Source: Symbiodinium sp. CCMP2592
Lineage: Eukaryota; Sar; Dinophyceae; Suessiales; Symbiodiniaceae
Length of the DNA: 64,000 bases
Assembly: GCA_905221615.1 (NCBI GenBank)
Contig: CAJNDT010002824.1
Span: 93,501 to 157,500 of the forward strand
Direction: 5' to 3'
Positions 1 to 12,238 of this stretch are shown here, one piece after another. Made by a program: the position numbers and the translations under genes. Under the pieces are notes generated by a model. The model was not told the origin of the DNA and searched no databases. It was given only the letters and a program-made list of their open reading frames with translations. Each line of letters starts with the position of its first letter. Within the stretch, counting starts at the first letter, position 1.

Positions 1-3000
1 AACGTGGGCTGTTTCTGCACATTCGGTGCATCCGGGGCTGTATGATTCCTGTTGCACTGCGGTTCTTCTGTGCTTTGCTTGCCAAAGTCGCAGATTTCTT
101 TGTGAGACGGCAGAGCCGCTGTGACTTAATCGATTCGCAGGCCCTCTTCACGCAAGAGGGCCTTCGCGCAGCAATGAAGTCCGGGAGTGCGTGCGGCCAG
201 TAGGAAGCTGTTGTGTCGTTTGTGGGATGGGCGAAAAAGCCGTCCGTGCACACACGCACACAGATGTCCCGACCCAGCCGAACTAGGTAGGCCTCATCTG
301 CGGCATGCGGTTGTTGCATGGACGCGCGCCTCTCACACTAAAGCTCTATAGTTCTGCCACGCTTCGGCTCTTTCTGCGGCCTGTAGTCTGTACAACATCC
401 AGCATATTTTCGCTGAATTTTTTCGAGGTACTTCGTGGTTTCGCTGAAGCCTGGCATCGAGTTCGCACTCTTTGATTGGATGAAGAGCAAGATCCTGAAT
501 GCCTTGACCTCGACAACTGGTTATCGGAACAGGTACTTGTAGCCAGGTAGCCTATTCGGGAAGAGGGGGCTGAGGACGTCGGCAATGCGAATTTTAAGCC
601 GAGTAGAACCCCACGCCCCAGAATCGCCACCCTTTCCGAGGCCGGACATGCAGCGGCCAAGGACAGGATCGGCGGTTGTGAGACCTGATCTAGGCCGAAA
701 TCCTGAAGCATCGCAAGGCTGCAGGCTATGCTCCTCAACTTGCAACAGACGAATCGCCTTCTTTTTCCGAGTTGCTCTGCCGTAGCAGAGCCACCAGTAC
801 TAGTAGCTCTCCAGGACCTCCCACCTCTGGTGGCCTTCCTGCTCGGAGCGGGTCGCCCCGGCCTGGTGACATCTGGTGACGGTAACACCCGGCAGAGCAA
901 GAGCCTTGATTCATGGGGAGTCACAAGTCGAGGTGGTCGTCGTTGAAAGTTTTCAGATGAGCTGGCCCCTGTTCCGAAATGCTTCATGTCTCCGACCTTC
1001 CTCTGCCAGTTGCACGGGGCATCGCAACATGCTTTGTGTATCCCTACGCGGGGGCCCAAGCCTGCAACGAGGCGAGAGCTAGACGACGAAAATGCTTGAT
1101 ACGCTTCTGGTTCGCTGAGGTGAGGGGGAAGGCGCTCGCGCAGGCGCCGGAATCGAAGGCTTCAGAGGTCCATCGGAGCAGTTGATGCATTCGAAGAGGC
1201 AAAGCTGGCGCCGAGTGCCTCTGCAGCTTTGCAGAATGCCAGGAGCTCAGCTGCCTGAAATGGATTCGTGGCACCATGATGCTTTGAGCAGTCTGCCAGT
1301 TCAAGTCGGCGAAGGTCTTCTTTGACGAGGGTCCGCTCGCTCTCTATCGTGGCCTCAGCATGGACCGCCTTGCTTCCTCCTTCCTGGGTCTCCTTAATGA
1401 TAGATGTGCTGGAGCGTACCACAGGGCAGCTTCGGCAGGAGGTCATGCGGGGAATGACCCAGTCTGCCGTCATGTTCGCTGTGCCCACCTCAACTGCATC
1501 GCCACCCCTCAAATGCTCGTGTCTGACTCGGATGTGGGAAGGTTATGGAGCGCATCCGATCGGAGGTGAAGTGGCGACTTGCGCCTCTTGCATGCACTTC
1601 TTCCGGAGCTTGTTCTGCGCATGTGATCGATGTGTTCATTTTTCATTGACGCAGGCCACCATCGTGAGAGCGGCGACAAAGGTCGCAGCTTTGCTTATGT
1701 TTGCCCAGTAGTATGCGTTATGGCAGCACCCGGCCAAGGGGCCGTGCGATTCTGCCTGCTAATGCATCGGGATGCCCTCCTTAAGAGGGGGAGGGCAATC
1801 CTGCATTCCTACTACTTGTAGTGACTACTACTCTCGTGCAAAGCCGTGAGGTTGCGCTCCAATCGCTGGCGTGGCAAGAGTGTCGTTGGCAGAGCTGAGA
1901 TATTCCCCGCTGCTTTTGCGCGCATGATCGTTCGAAGAAGCGTGACCACAAACGACTGCATGATGGCGGCTTCTCGGCACTTGAGAGCTTCGGAGGGTTT
2001 CGGGCGATGGCCTCGGCAACGCGGCGTGAGGGTGGCGAGGGCATCGTGACGAGCCAAGGAGCCTAAGGGAGGTTGTTTCAGGTTGAGGGAGTGGGAGTCA
2101 GCCTGACTCTTAGTCTTGTCAGGGAGCGAAGAGCAATCAAGAGGAAGGCCCTGTGGAGAGTACCTCAGAGCCAGGAGAGCTGTCCGGCGACGTGCGCTTC
2201 CTCGGTCATTCTGTGAGTGCCCATGATTCAAAGGTACACAAGTCGACTGCGCTCCTGCACTTCAGAGCACCTTCAGTGATAGTTGTGTGCATTTGCTGGT
2301 GTTGCAATGTGTTTGGGCTGCGAAAGCACCTCGGCAAAAAACAGCGCTTGCCTTGCCGAGGCCGCCCTCCACGAACTCCAGGATTTTGTCCAAAGCAGAC
2401 AGCCAGCTCCTCACATTAGCTGCACACCAATGAGGATGGCATGACATCTTTCTGTCAACGCGCCACCCTGCATGTATGTTACCAGCACCAGCACCAGCGG
2501 CAGTAGCGGCGGCAGTCGGCGGCAGCAGCAGAAGCGGCACCACCAGCCCCAGCACCACCACGACGACAGCCTCCGTAAGCTCAACTGTTGCAACAACATG
2601 TCTGCGTTGCAGAGCCCGAGGATTCCATACCTGGGCCAGTGGCACCGGCCTGAGAAGCTTCCAAGACCATGGAACCGTAGAAATAGCAAACATGTCTTGC
2701 TTCATCGTGTCATGTATCGACTGTATAGAGTTTCGAAAGCCTTCAAGCACATGGTCAGAGACGCTGTGTTGCATCGCAAAAAAACTGATCAGGATGTGCC
2801 AAGGGCCGGTCCGGTCCGGTCTCGGAAGCTTAGCTTTTGAATGCTGTTCAGGTATTCGCGAATCGCGCTTCAGCACCTGGGCATTCAGATATCTATGAAC
2901 GAGAGGCAAGGCGCCTGTTTCAAGCAGTTTCTTTCCGAAGCTGAGCCGATGCCGTGAGGGTCGTGGAGTGGGCGGATGAAGGACGGTATCTGATCCGCCA

Positions 3001-3525
3001 GGTGGGAGGCTTTATGCTTCGCAGGAACTACTGACTCGACTGCCGTCATGCAGGTTCACACGCACGGTGATCATGTCTTGGTGCTGCGGACACGCTTGTA
3101 GCTGTGAGCTGTGGGCTTGATATTGCTGTTGGGTTCGTCTGGACTCGACCTTGATCTTGCAGTCGAAAGACTTGCTAGGCAGAGACGCTGCGGAGTGACG
3201 CTGAGCTTCCGGCCAGTTCGCAAAAAGCCAAGGGTGAATTCACAGGGGCTGCGCTCTTTCTCTGCTGATGATCTCTACAGCCACGCGAAGGCTTGTCAAA
3301 ATACCGGCTTAGCGATGATTCTGACTCCTCGTCTGGGCTCAAGCTGAAGCGTGTGCCTGGGCAAGACGCCCAGAAGGCGCGCTTTCGTCACGTTGTGCTT
3401 GTGTTTCGAGGGTTGGGGTCTATTTGTGGCGATCGTCAGTGATCTTCACTGTGGTCTGACCTTTGGAAATGCAGGCTAGGCGGCTGGACTCGAGACTCCG
3501 AGACCCTCTCTTGAGCGCCAGGGAG
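1..3525. other. Gene-poor leader region, no supported gene
   Basis: I see no recognisable protein in either strand. A 237-codon minus-strand ORF (346-1059) and a 215-codon one (2262-2909) have no family motif. The second crosses a CAG/GGC-rich simple stretch (about 2480-2560) that gives artificial Ala/Gly/Val runs. No tRNA or rRNA was seen. The last 100 bases may carry the 5' UTR or promoter of the cyclophilin gene, but I find no clear element. Confidence 0.5.
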
Positions 3526-4702
3526 ATGTCGCTCACCATCAAGACCAACTTGGGGCCGCTCAAGGCCTTTGAGGGAGCAGTGTCGCTAAGAGGAGCTGTG
3601 GGCCTGTCCGTGGGCCCAATTTGTCAGATGTTTTGCGCGGTCGCCAGGTGGAGCTGTTTTGCGCCCAAGCTCCGAAGTCGTGCAAGAATTTCCTGGCGCT
3701 AGCTGCCTCTGGTGCTCCCACCGGATTGGGGTTTGGCAGCGGCACATTACATAGGTCCCTTCGCACATTGGAAGGTCATTTAAAGGAAGAGCTTCCGTTA
3801 AGCATTTCTAGAGTCCAATTTTCCAAGACGTTCCTTTGCTCTTGCTGTTGTGAGTGATGCAAGCATATCCGCCAGTGACTTGAACACAGCCTTCGCCAGG
3901 CTACTATGACAACACGAACTTCCACAGAAATATCAAGGGCTTCATGATCCAGGCATCGGCCTCTGTGCAGCATGAGGCACATTCAGCTTGAAGCGATGCT
4001 GGCAGGGTGGAGATCCGACCGGCACTGGCAAAGGTGGTCAGAGCATTTACGGCGGCTATTTCGAGGCTCCTGGAACTGCCGCCCTGACTGTGCTGATGCC
4101 GATGTCGGTCCAGGACGAGTTTGTGTCCACATTGAAGCATGAGAGAAGAGGCATGGTCGAAGGAGTCCACGGTCTGCTCATGTCTGCTCCCGTCATGGTG
4201 TGAAATGCAAGGCTGCTTGTCTATGGTGAACACCGGCCCGAACACCAACGGCAGCCAGTTCTTTGTGACGTGCGGGCGGAGGCGGCCCGATGTGCGACGT
4301 GTTCTGTGTGCCTTGCAGAGGTACTCGCGCCAGCCTCACCTTAACGGTGTCTACACCACCTTCGGAAGGCAGACCAGAGTCTTTTGCCCTGAGTTCACGG
4401 TGCTGACGGACAGCTGGAAGGCTGATTGATGGCCTGGACACCCTTGACAAGATGGAGAAGGATGCGGCTGGCTGTGGCGGTTGCAGGATGCGCTTTGCAC
4501 TTCCCGTTGAGTCCACGGTTTCTGCGCTAGGAACCCATCAATGCCAAGAACAGACCGATGCGGCCGATCAAGATTGAGGCGCGAGCCGTCGCTCGAGCCA
4601 TGCCTCGGCACTAAGCGCAAAAAGCCTGCATTTCTCCTGTCTCGTCGCCAGAGCATCGTGATACACGCGAATCCTATTGCTGACGAAGAAGCCCAGCAGT
4701 GA
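3526..4702 (+). CDS. PPIL3: PPIL3-type cyclophilin (peptidyl-prolyl cis-trans isomerase), about ten short exons
   Basis: Cyclophilins catalyse cis-trans isomerisation of Xaa-Pro bonds; PPIL3 (cyclophilin J) is a short, single-domain form found with spliceosomes. The spliced pieces line up along the whole family from start to stop. [13 protein letters not shown] (ATG 3526, exon to 3564) is followed by [18 protein letters not shown] (3648-3711), [17 protein letters not shown] (3900-3952), [11 protein letters not shown] to YFE (4006-4065) and [15 protein letters not shown] (from 4114). Then come [14 protein letters not shown] (about 4206-4275), [12 protein letters not shown] (about 4331-4370), [13 protein letters not shown] (about 4421-4460), [14 protein letters not shown] (about 4530-4577) and [15 protein letters not shown] ending at TGA 4700-4702. 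The active-site FHR and the GSQFF block are intact. Introns are only about 48-190 bases. All visible ones end in AG, but donors include GC (3565, 3953, 4066), GT (3712) and probably GA (after about 4058-4159), a dinoflagellate trait. Some inner junctions are approximate. Residues match the family without gaps, so it is probably functional. Confidence 0.88.
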
Positions 4703-6179
4703 GCCCGGAGTCGCAGAGAGCCTCTGCCGGATCTCCAAAGCCTGGCCGAAAAAGAGCCATGGAGTTGAGTGAAAAAAGAGCAGCTGAGCAGCATTTACAG
4801 CAGCATGGCTGCCTCGGTACGGACTGCCGCCATGTCGTGTACTGTAGGTACTCGTACTTAAGAGTAGTCCTCAGGCCATGTCTACACTGTAAACTCAAAG
4901 TCGACACCACCGGGGCGGGGCCCGACCTGAGTGCGGATCAAGCAACCGGCCTGCTGCAGAAGTGTTTGTGCACTGCGCCAGCAAGCGCTGCAGTGGAGAT
5001 GGGAGCATGGGACAGACCGGTAACCATCCCAGCTTGCTGCTAGCAGCTGAAAAAGGAGCTTCACAGGAATTTGCTGACAATAGGACTAGGAGTAGGCCAA
5101 GGCATTGGGAGAGAAGTTACTCGCCCTTCCACCCCGTGCACGGACGATCAAGACACCTGAAGCCCCAAAATTCTTGCAAGCACGCCTGAAGAAGCAAGAG
5201 CCTTGAACGATCCTGAACGTGAATGCAGAAGGCCCAGCTAATACCAGACGCATCAGAATGACAAGCCGTGCTGAAAGAACGGTTTTGATGGTATCGCGTC
5301 AAGGAACGGCTGCACGGAAAGACGGCCGAAGAGCAAAGCCATGCCCTGAATCACAAAGTAGAAGGATTCGCGAGAGCTGGTTCTTGCGAAGTTCCACGAC
5401 TCCCTAAAGTGTCGCCTGCTTAGCGGGGAGGGGATGACGAGGGTTCGGAGAGCATAAATGCGGCCTGTTGGATCCAAGACTAAACGGACAGCATGCAGTT
5501 CCGGCAGATTCCCCGCCGTCTTCGGGCTCAGGCGGTTCAGCAATCATGCATCCAGCTTCTAGCCAACGCTCTTTCAGCGTACAACCCCGCCACCGAACCA
5601 GATGACGACCGAGCAACCTCCATAGCAACAAAAGGAACAACGATAGACTTAGCGGGCTTGCAGAATGCCGCGGGGCCTTCTGCAGGAAGCCGTATGCTGC
5701 GCCCCCGGTGCTTCCATTCAGCGAACATCTTGATAAAAGTCTCGAGAGGTCATCATCCTGGTGCTTCTCGCAAAGAGGAGCTGCAGGCCAGGACACATGG
5801 CACGATGTTCGCGATGACCTGAGTCTGCTTGATCGGGATATTTAGATATTAGTCCCTCCGGTTGCGATATTCTAGAGGATTGACATTGATTCCAGTTAGC
5901 TGCAGATTTGCGAAATTTCGAGGAGGAGCTCACAGCTTGCGGGAAGTCGCCTCGCAGCCGAAGGCATAGCTGCTGTGCTTCGTTGAGTGAAGGCTGCCCG
6001 AAGGCAGCATATGATATGTTGGATTGTTGGAGGTATACCGACGCAGTCGTGACACTCGTAATCCTACTGACACAGCAACAGCACGAAGCTGCCGACAACA
6101 TCGAGGTCTTCTGCTTGTCTGCTTCGGACAACAACAAAGCGGTGGTGCACAAAAAAACCAGCAACAGCTGCTTCTATCA
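4703..6179. other. Intergenic, no supported gene
   Basis: The only long reading frames are overlapping ORFs at 5404-5822. The minus one has a Leu-rich stretch that could mimic a membrane helix, and the plus one has no motif. No splice-linked set of conserved blocks was found. Confidence 0.4.
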
Positions 6180-6185
6180 CCACCG

Positions 6186-6300
6186 CCAGCAGCACGAGCA
6201 GCAGCAGGAGCAGCAGCAGAAGCAGCAGCAGAAGCAGGAGCAGGAGCGGGAGCGGGAGCAGGAGCAGGAGCAGGAGCAGTAGCAGCAGCAGCAGTAACCA
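6186..6300. repeat. (CAG/GAG)n trinucleotide-hexanucleotide repeat
   Basis: An imperfect CAGCAG / GAGCAG / GAGCGG run of about 115 bases. It codes for Gln/Glu-rich peptide in one plus frame, Ala/Gly in another, and Cys/Ser or Ala/Pro on the minus strand, so the ORFs here are side effects of the repeat. Confidence 0.9.
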
Positions 6301-7027
6301 GATGTAGATAGGAGGAGTAGCAGGACGAGCAACAGCACCGGTAGGAGGTGGAGCAGGGTACAGACATACATATGTTTTACATAGGCATACCTACAACTTA
6401 CACACTTATGGACATGGATGTGTTTGCTTGTTCGATCGATCGCTAACTAAACAAATCACAAGGAATTACAAAAAGAGCTGCAGCTGCCTTACAGCCACAC
6501 TCTCCTCCGCGGGCCAACTTGCAGCTGTCCCCTGCCAGGCGTCCTGCAAGCTTCCGGGCAGAGGCACTGGATTTTGGTATGCGGCGCCAGTACTGTACTT
6601 CGTTCTCATACCTACGTAGCGCATGAGAGCTCATGCTAGGTCTGCTAGCACTGCCTTAGGGTTTGCATGGAAGCCAATATAGGGTTTCCACCAAGGCCCC
6701 AGTGCGAGGAATGCGAATCGTGGTGTTGTAGTAAGTTCAATTTAGGTGACATTAGTCGGGTTGCTGTTTGGATCCATTTCTCAGGTAGATGGCTCGACCA
6801 GGCTCCAACATCGTCACCATGATCGGGGTCAGTCGTCGCCAATAAAATCTTCATGCTGTTAGGATTGACGCTAATTCATGCTGTGCTCAATTCAATTTCA
6901 AGCGTGGAATGGCCTCTACTAAGTTCTGAGTATTCGGATCGGTCAAAAGATGAGTAATCATAGGCTGTCATGCTGTCAGCCATGGTAGGGCGAGTCTTAC
7001 GGGCAGTGTTATTCTGAGGTCAATTGC

Positions 7028-7340
7028 TAGGGGCACTACTACTAGTACTACTAGTCCTCCTAGTACTACTAGTACTGCTAGTACTACTAGTACTACTAGT
7101 ACTACTAGTACTACTAGTACTATTAGTACTACTAGTACTACTAGTACTAGTAGTACACTCGTACTACTCGTACTACTAGTACTACTAGTACTACTAGTAC
7201 TACTAGTACTACTAGTACTACTAGTACTACTAGTACTACTAGTACTACTAGTACTACTGGTACTACTAGTACTAGTAGTACTACAGTACTACTAGTAGTA
7301 CTAGTGCTACTAGTACTGCTAATACTACTAGTATCACTAC
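7028..7340. repeat. (TACTACTAG)n minisatellite, rich in ACTAGT and AGTACT palindromes
   Basis: About 310 bases built from a 9-bp unit, TACTACTAG, with occasional substitutions and unit-length slips. Each junction makes the self-complementary hexamers ACTAGT and AGTACT, so either strand can form many short hairpins. It runs directly into a plain (ACT)n tract. Confidence 0.92.
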
Positions 7341-7387
7341 CACTACCACTACGACTTCTACTACTACTACTACTACTACTGCTACTA

Positions 7388-7438
<51 letters not shown>

Positions 7439-7515
7439 CTACTTTTGCTCCTACTCCTACTCCTACTGCCACTGCCACTGCCGCTGCTCCTGCTCCTGCT
7501 ACTGCCACTGCTGCT
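7340..7515. repeat. (ACT)n microsatellite grading into CCT/GCC triplets
   Basis: The perfect and near-perfect ACT run continues the preceding block, then drifts to CCTACT and GCCACT. It explains the poly-Leu and poly-Val reading frames here. Confidence 0.92.
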
Positions 7516-7718
7516 GAGAAAGAATAATACTTGGGCTACTAGTACTGTTCATCTTTGCCTGTATCAATCGGTTTCAGCGAGCAACATGCCCAACGCACTT
7601 CGACATGCTAGTGTCATTTGTCTTAGGTGTGACTTATATGCATCACCATCGTAATTTCCCTTGTGAATCTCGACTTGTACCATCATCATGATATGTACCA
7701 CCCGTTCGGTTTTCTGCC

Positions 7719-7875
7719 AGTCTGTATCTGTCTGTCTGCCTGTCTGCCTGCCTGCCTGCCTGCCTGCCTGGCTCGCTGGCTGTCTGTTTGTGTGTCTGCT
7801 TGCCTGCCTGCCTTCCTGGATGGATGGATGGAAGGAAAGAAAGGAGGGAGGATGTGTGTGTGTGTGTGTGTATGT
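7719..7875. repeat. Compound microsatellite: (CTGC/CTGT)n, (TGGA)n, (TG)n
   Basis: CTGTCTGC/CTGCCTGC tetranucleotides (about 7719-7815) are followed by a few GGAT units and an uninterrupted TG run near 7853-7871. The Cys/Leu- or Thr/His-rich ORFs over it are not genes. Confidence 0.9.
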
Positions 7876-7977
7876 GTATATGCATGGCAAGAACGCTGTG
7901 CCATTGGTCGTGGTCATTGTCGTCGCCGTAGTCCGACGATGATGCGAGAATCTGCACCTTGCTGTGCTATACTACTC

Positions 7978-9447
7978 TCCAGGATTTCAAGCTGGAGCTC
8001 CTGCGCAAGCATGGGCGGGTGTCTGAACAGCTTTGGTGTCATGCTTTTCCCTTGATGACCATTTAGTCACATAGCTTGCCGGATGAGCCTCCGCGGAACA
8101 CGCTACCAGCAGCTCTGAAACGAGGAGACTTAAGTTTAGCGTGTGGCCTAAGCTTCGACCGCACCGAGGCTGCGGACTTCTTACAATGATTTCTTCAGCG
8201 GCCCGGACTTGATGCCCGACGTGCCGCCCATGCAGGCCGGGCGACTTCGGCCAATTCTTCCTCGTTCTTCTTGTCTCTCTCTTTTCTCTCTTGGAGGAGG
8301 ACTGAGTTCATCTCTGTAGGTTTTCAGCGATGCCACTGATGACTTCGCTGCGCCGCCGGTCTGGCCCCTTAAAGTGCCGCTATTCGTCGGCCAGGGAGTT
8401 ACACTGCACAAGCTCCAGAACTGCTTGCGAGTCAGGTGGGTTTGGCGGAAATCAATGCGTCCGCCGGCCCGCGGCGGCGAGACTTCATCCTCGAAGAGGT
8501 GTGAGCACACCGCCATGATTTCGTGCCGTCGAGAGGATTTCGACTCCAACGTCAAGGGAGAGTCGACTGAGTTGTGTTGTTGCTGGAGTCCGATCGTGGC
8601 GTGCTCTCGACTCTCGACCCAGCGTTCGGAGGTTCAGCCGGGCCAAGAAGGGCGGCGTCCGGTTGACATCCCGATCCAGTCACCGGGCGAGGCGCAGGTG
8701 CCGTGGGCGGAGCGGTTGCGCGGAGTTTGTGGTGTACGTGGTGCTGGGCTGCTACGGTCGGAGATCCGCTGCAGAGTGCACTTGACATTGAGCGCAGGCA
8801 TTCGCAGCAAACTATGCAGCACAGCCCTCACTGCAGCGCTGTCTGTCAGCTTCTCCACGCACGGCCGTTGATGCTTGAGGCGGCATCTCATGTCCCTGTT
8901 GATGTGGACCTTGTCCCGGACTGAGTTTGCTTGATTCAGAAATGTTGGATGATGTGGAAAATGGCTTGGCAAGGCAAAAAATCAGATAATCCCCGACGAT
9001 CCTGCAGAGGCACGCCTGTTTATGCTCAGCATGGCAGGGCATTGACACCAAGCACGCAGCGTGAGTTGTAATCGGAGTTGTCGCCGCGGCAAGCTGTGAT
9101 CAATCGTCCGGAGTGTGGCTATCCAGTGGCACGCTTTGCGACAAAGCGGAGTTTAGCATTCGCTGCTTTGCGCACTGTCTTTGAGTGACCCGCAGGAGTA
9201 TGCGCAGTTCCATGGCCCTTCAGAGCAGTAGTATGGGAGTCAGGTTCATGACTAGGCTCAGTGAGAGCATCCTGGGCAGACATCGGGCACCTTTGACGAC
9301 AACCCGGAGGAGGAAGTCCAGTACTGGGTGATGGAGGCGCCACAGCACACCTTTCTCCAGGAAAAATCCAGAAATGCCCGGCCTAAGGGAGATGGCAGTG
9401 GACCCGTGGTTGTCCGCCACGAGCATCATGCTAGACCCTCAGACTGA
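7978..9447 (+). CDS. Putative multi-exon gene of unknown function
   Basis: Several plus-strand segments read as natural protein and start after an AG: DFKLELLRKHGRVSEQ (about 7981-8028), LMPDVPPMQAGRLRPILP (about 8205-8265), DATDDFAAPPVWPLKVPLF and FVGQGVTLHKLQNCLRVR (about 8327-8434), GQEGRRPVDIPIQSPGEA (about 8641-8700), and a last block with NPEEEVQYWVMEAPQHTFL that ends at a TGA near 9445-9447. Between 8700 and 9280 the exon structure is unclear. No family is recognised. The case rests on composition and AG-flanked boundaries only. No start codon can be chosen. Confidence 0.33.
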
Positions 9448-12238
9448 GTCAACTCTTCGCCAGAGTTTTCTGAAGCAGCCCCGGAAACGGCAGAAGATCT
9501 GCGTAGGTCACCCATCACCACGACCATGGTGTTGATGGTCATCATCATCACCATCAGCAGGATCATGCGGACTCTGGCAAGCGCCCTACCAACTACCGAA
9601 GCGAGACTGAGACTGCATGCATCATTCGATTCAGGGAGTCCCACCTCGCCACAGACTCTGCAAGGTCGTGGAATGTCGTACTCGGAGCACGAGGATGCCA
9701 ACACAAGTATTTGTTGTTGTCTTGGCTTCTGGGCCTGTTTCCGCGACGTGACACGCCCAGGAAACCGTGACGCACACGGGAACCCATGGCCAGGGCAGTC
9801 CTGGCTGTTTCTGGTCTTTTGGAAGTACTGGAATGCTAGAGCAGAGCTGCTAGAGCTGCCTTTTTGCCAGGTGACGGCGGTCATGTTACAGTGCCAGCCT
9901 TCGGACATGTTGTGTCAAAACCGCCACTATCACCATCACACTCTCTCTCCTCGATGTCAGCGAATGCCCTTGGGCCTTGCCGAGATTTGCTCAGGTGCGA
10001 CATCACATCATCTCGCATCACGCGCAGAACGAGCCGCAGCTCGGTCTTGTTTTGAAAGCCCATGACCTTCTCCTCATGCCTCTATGACTCGCGACAGTCA
10101 CCGGCAACGCTACGTGCCGCCAGCCGAACCACCGGTGGGGGGCCTGGCAAGTGAAAACATCAGGTTATTGAAGGCGAGTGTCCCAGACGCCCAGGATGAC
10201 TTACGCCTCTTAGACGAGCCACAGGCCCCGGCCAGTAGATCGTGCTTAGGGACTTTTGCTTGTCAGCTGCCGATAAGGTTGGTTCAGATGCGAAGCTCAG
10301 TATAAGACATGTGTGAAACAGCCGCGACGGCAACCCGACTTTTCGCACTCAGCCAGCTTATCGGGAGTTAACAGCCGTCTCAAGTTCAGCTGATCAGCAG
10401 TGCAGGTCGAGCCCTTGCAGCCAAAGATCATTGCTGGCGGCCTTCTTGCCATCTTCGCTCAGGCCGTGCATGGCGAGTTGTTTAGTCGTGACCGTTGCGG
10501 CGTCGTGGACGCTGTGCTCTGCCTTCCTTGGTCCATGCGCAGTTCTGGCGAAGATGAATTCGAAACTCAGCTCAGCCCCCCAAAGCCTTGTGACTTGCGT
10601 GGAGAGGTTTATCTCTGGGGCAATGTCTTCGTGACCTTGTTCAAGCCCAACCGTGCTCCGGCGCAGCCAGGCCGGGCGTCATGGCACGGAATGGGCCAGG
10701 TCTTTCAGGGCTCTGCAAACTAGGCTTTCTGCGTGTCATGTGACAGGAATGGCCCCTGCAGCTCCGGGTCCTCCGGGGCCTCCGGGAACTCCGGGTCCTC
10801 CGGGTCCTGGTTCCGGTAGGGCTCTCGGCGGCAAAGTGCCCACTCTCTCGAGATTCTGAGCCCCGCATGGCTGAGGTGCTCCGGCACCATCTCCCGAGGA
10901 GTCCACACCTGCACCGCCGCTCGTGCCCCTTGGCAATGCGAGCAATCACTGTTCAGAGGACTGTTTCCTAATCCTGACGTGGGAGTCAAAGTGAAGCTTC
11001 GGGCCTCGAAGAAAGCTGCGCCGTCACCAAGTGCTGCTTGCATGCCACACCTGCGCTTCGGACATGACGCGACTGTGCCAGAGCTCGAAAATCTGGCTGG
11101 AATCCTTGTTTCTGGTGCCTAACTTTCAGGGCTCGGGCAGGCCCCAAGGTGTTTCCAAGCTTCCCAGTGCTTCGCGCGCGGCAGCCTGGATACAAACCCC
11201 GGTCTTGTTCGTTGATGGTGAAAACAACGGATGAGGAAAAGTGTACCATGTTGCTTTGTGGCGGCTCCTCGTTCAAATCAGTGAGACCGAAGATTGAACT
11301 AGCACGCTGTGAATGTATGATCGGTTCTGAGCAAGAATCAATCCGTGTTGACCGCAACACGCAACATGTCTCCAAGAAGCCACTAGCGAGGCTCTTCGGC
11401 GCTGGAGGCACTCTAGGAGACTCTGTGGGTGCCTCAAAAGTCGTTCGTGGTCTTGAGACTCATTTGGGTTTCGCGCGTTCTCAGGCGCCTGTAACGCGGC
11501 CGTCGCCGACTGCCACCAACACGGCAGCAGCATCTTCGTCGTCCCCACGCGACAGCTGACAGCAAGGGCCCTTTACGGGAGTGGCGGTAGAATGCCAGCG
11601 GATGCATGGGTTGAGATCCAAAACTTGGTTCAGCGCGGCTGCCATTCCTGTACTCTTAAAGCTGCCCTGCTCAGTCTCGGTGGGCGTGAAGCGAAACCAT
11701 TGGAATCAAAGCATGGTCCTTCAAGGACACCATGTCCCGTCACTGAGGTTCTGCATCGCCATGGCTTGAAAACGTGATCCGAATTTTCTCGTGTCATGTC
11801 CGTGGCCACAGCCGACCGCCTGCGCCAGCTCACCGAATCCCTTGCAGACAAAGACGGCTCAAATAACTCTTAGAAGTACGGTGACCCAATCTCGGAGCTG
11901 CGTGCTGTGAAACGGCGGCCAAAGACCTTGTGGCAGCGGCAAATGCAGGTTCTGGGTTAACCGCGTCAGAGTATTCCGACGTCGGAAGATGCCGGAGAAC
12001 TGGACAGCCTCCAGGTCGTTCTGCTCACCGAGCCTGTAACGACACAGCATTGAATTTGCTGGCTAGATGGAGCTGCAAAACAGCTGGCTCTGCTTCACTT
12101 GCTCCCAGCTTGTGTTGGAGGCGGTCTCGTGGCAAAGGGGATGATTCGTGCCACGTCCACACCCGGCTCAAGATGCACACGTAGCAGGGCTTGGCATCGG
12201 GGGCCACTAGGAGGACCCCAGGCCAGTGGTGATCAGCC
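9448..12238. other. Region without an assigned gene; short collagen-like GPP coding stretch
   Basis: At 10749-10823 the plus strand reads APGPPGPPGTPGPPGPG, a short Gly-Pro-Pro run inside a 68-codon ORF. It may be a low-complexity exon or a CTCCGGG repeat. A 107-codon ORF at 10400-10723 and a 61-codon ORF at 11592-11777 match nothing I know. Confidence 0.35.

Noticed and set aside
346-1059. 237-codon minus-strand ORF
   Set aside because: Ser/Arg-rich with no recognisable block; not enough to call a gene.
2472-2898. Plus-strand ORFs with Ser/Thr/Ala runs
   Set aside because: Driven by a CAG/CAC-rich simple stretch; no conserved domain outside it.
7281-7654. Poly-Val and poly-Leu ORFs
   Set aside because: Produced by the (ACT)n and (TACTACTAG)n repeats.
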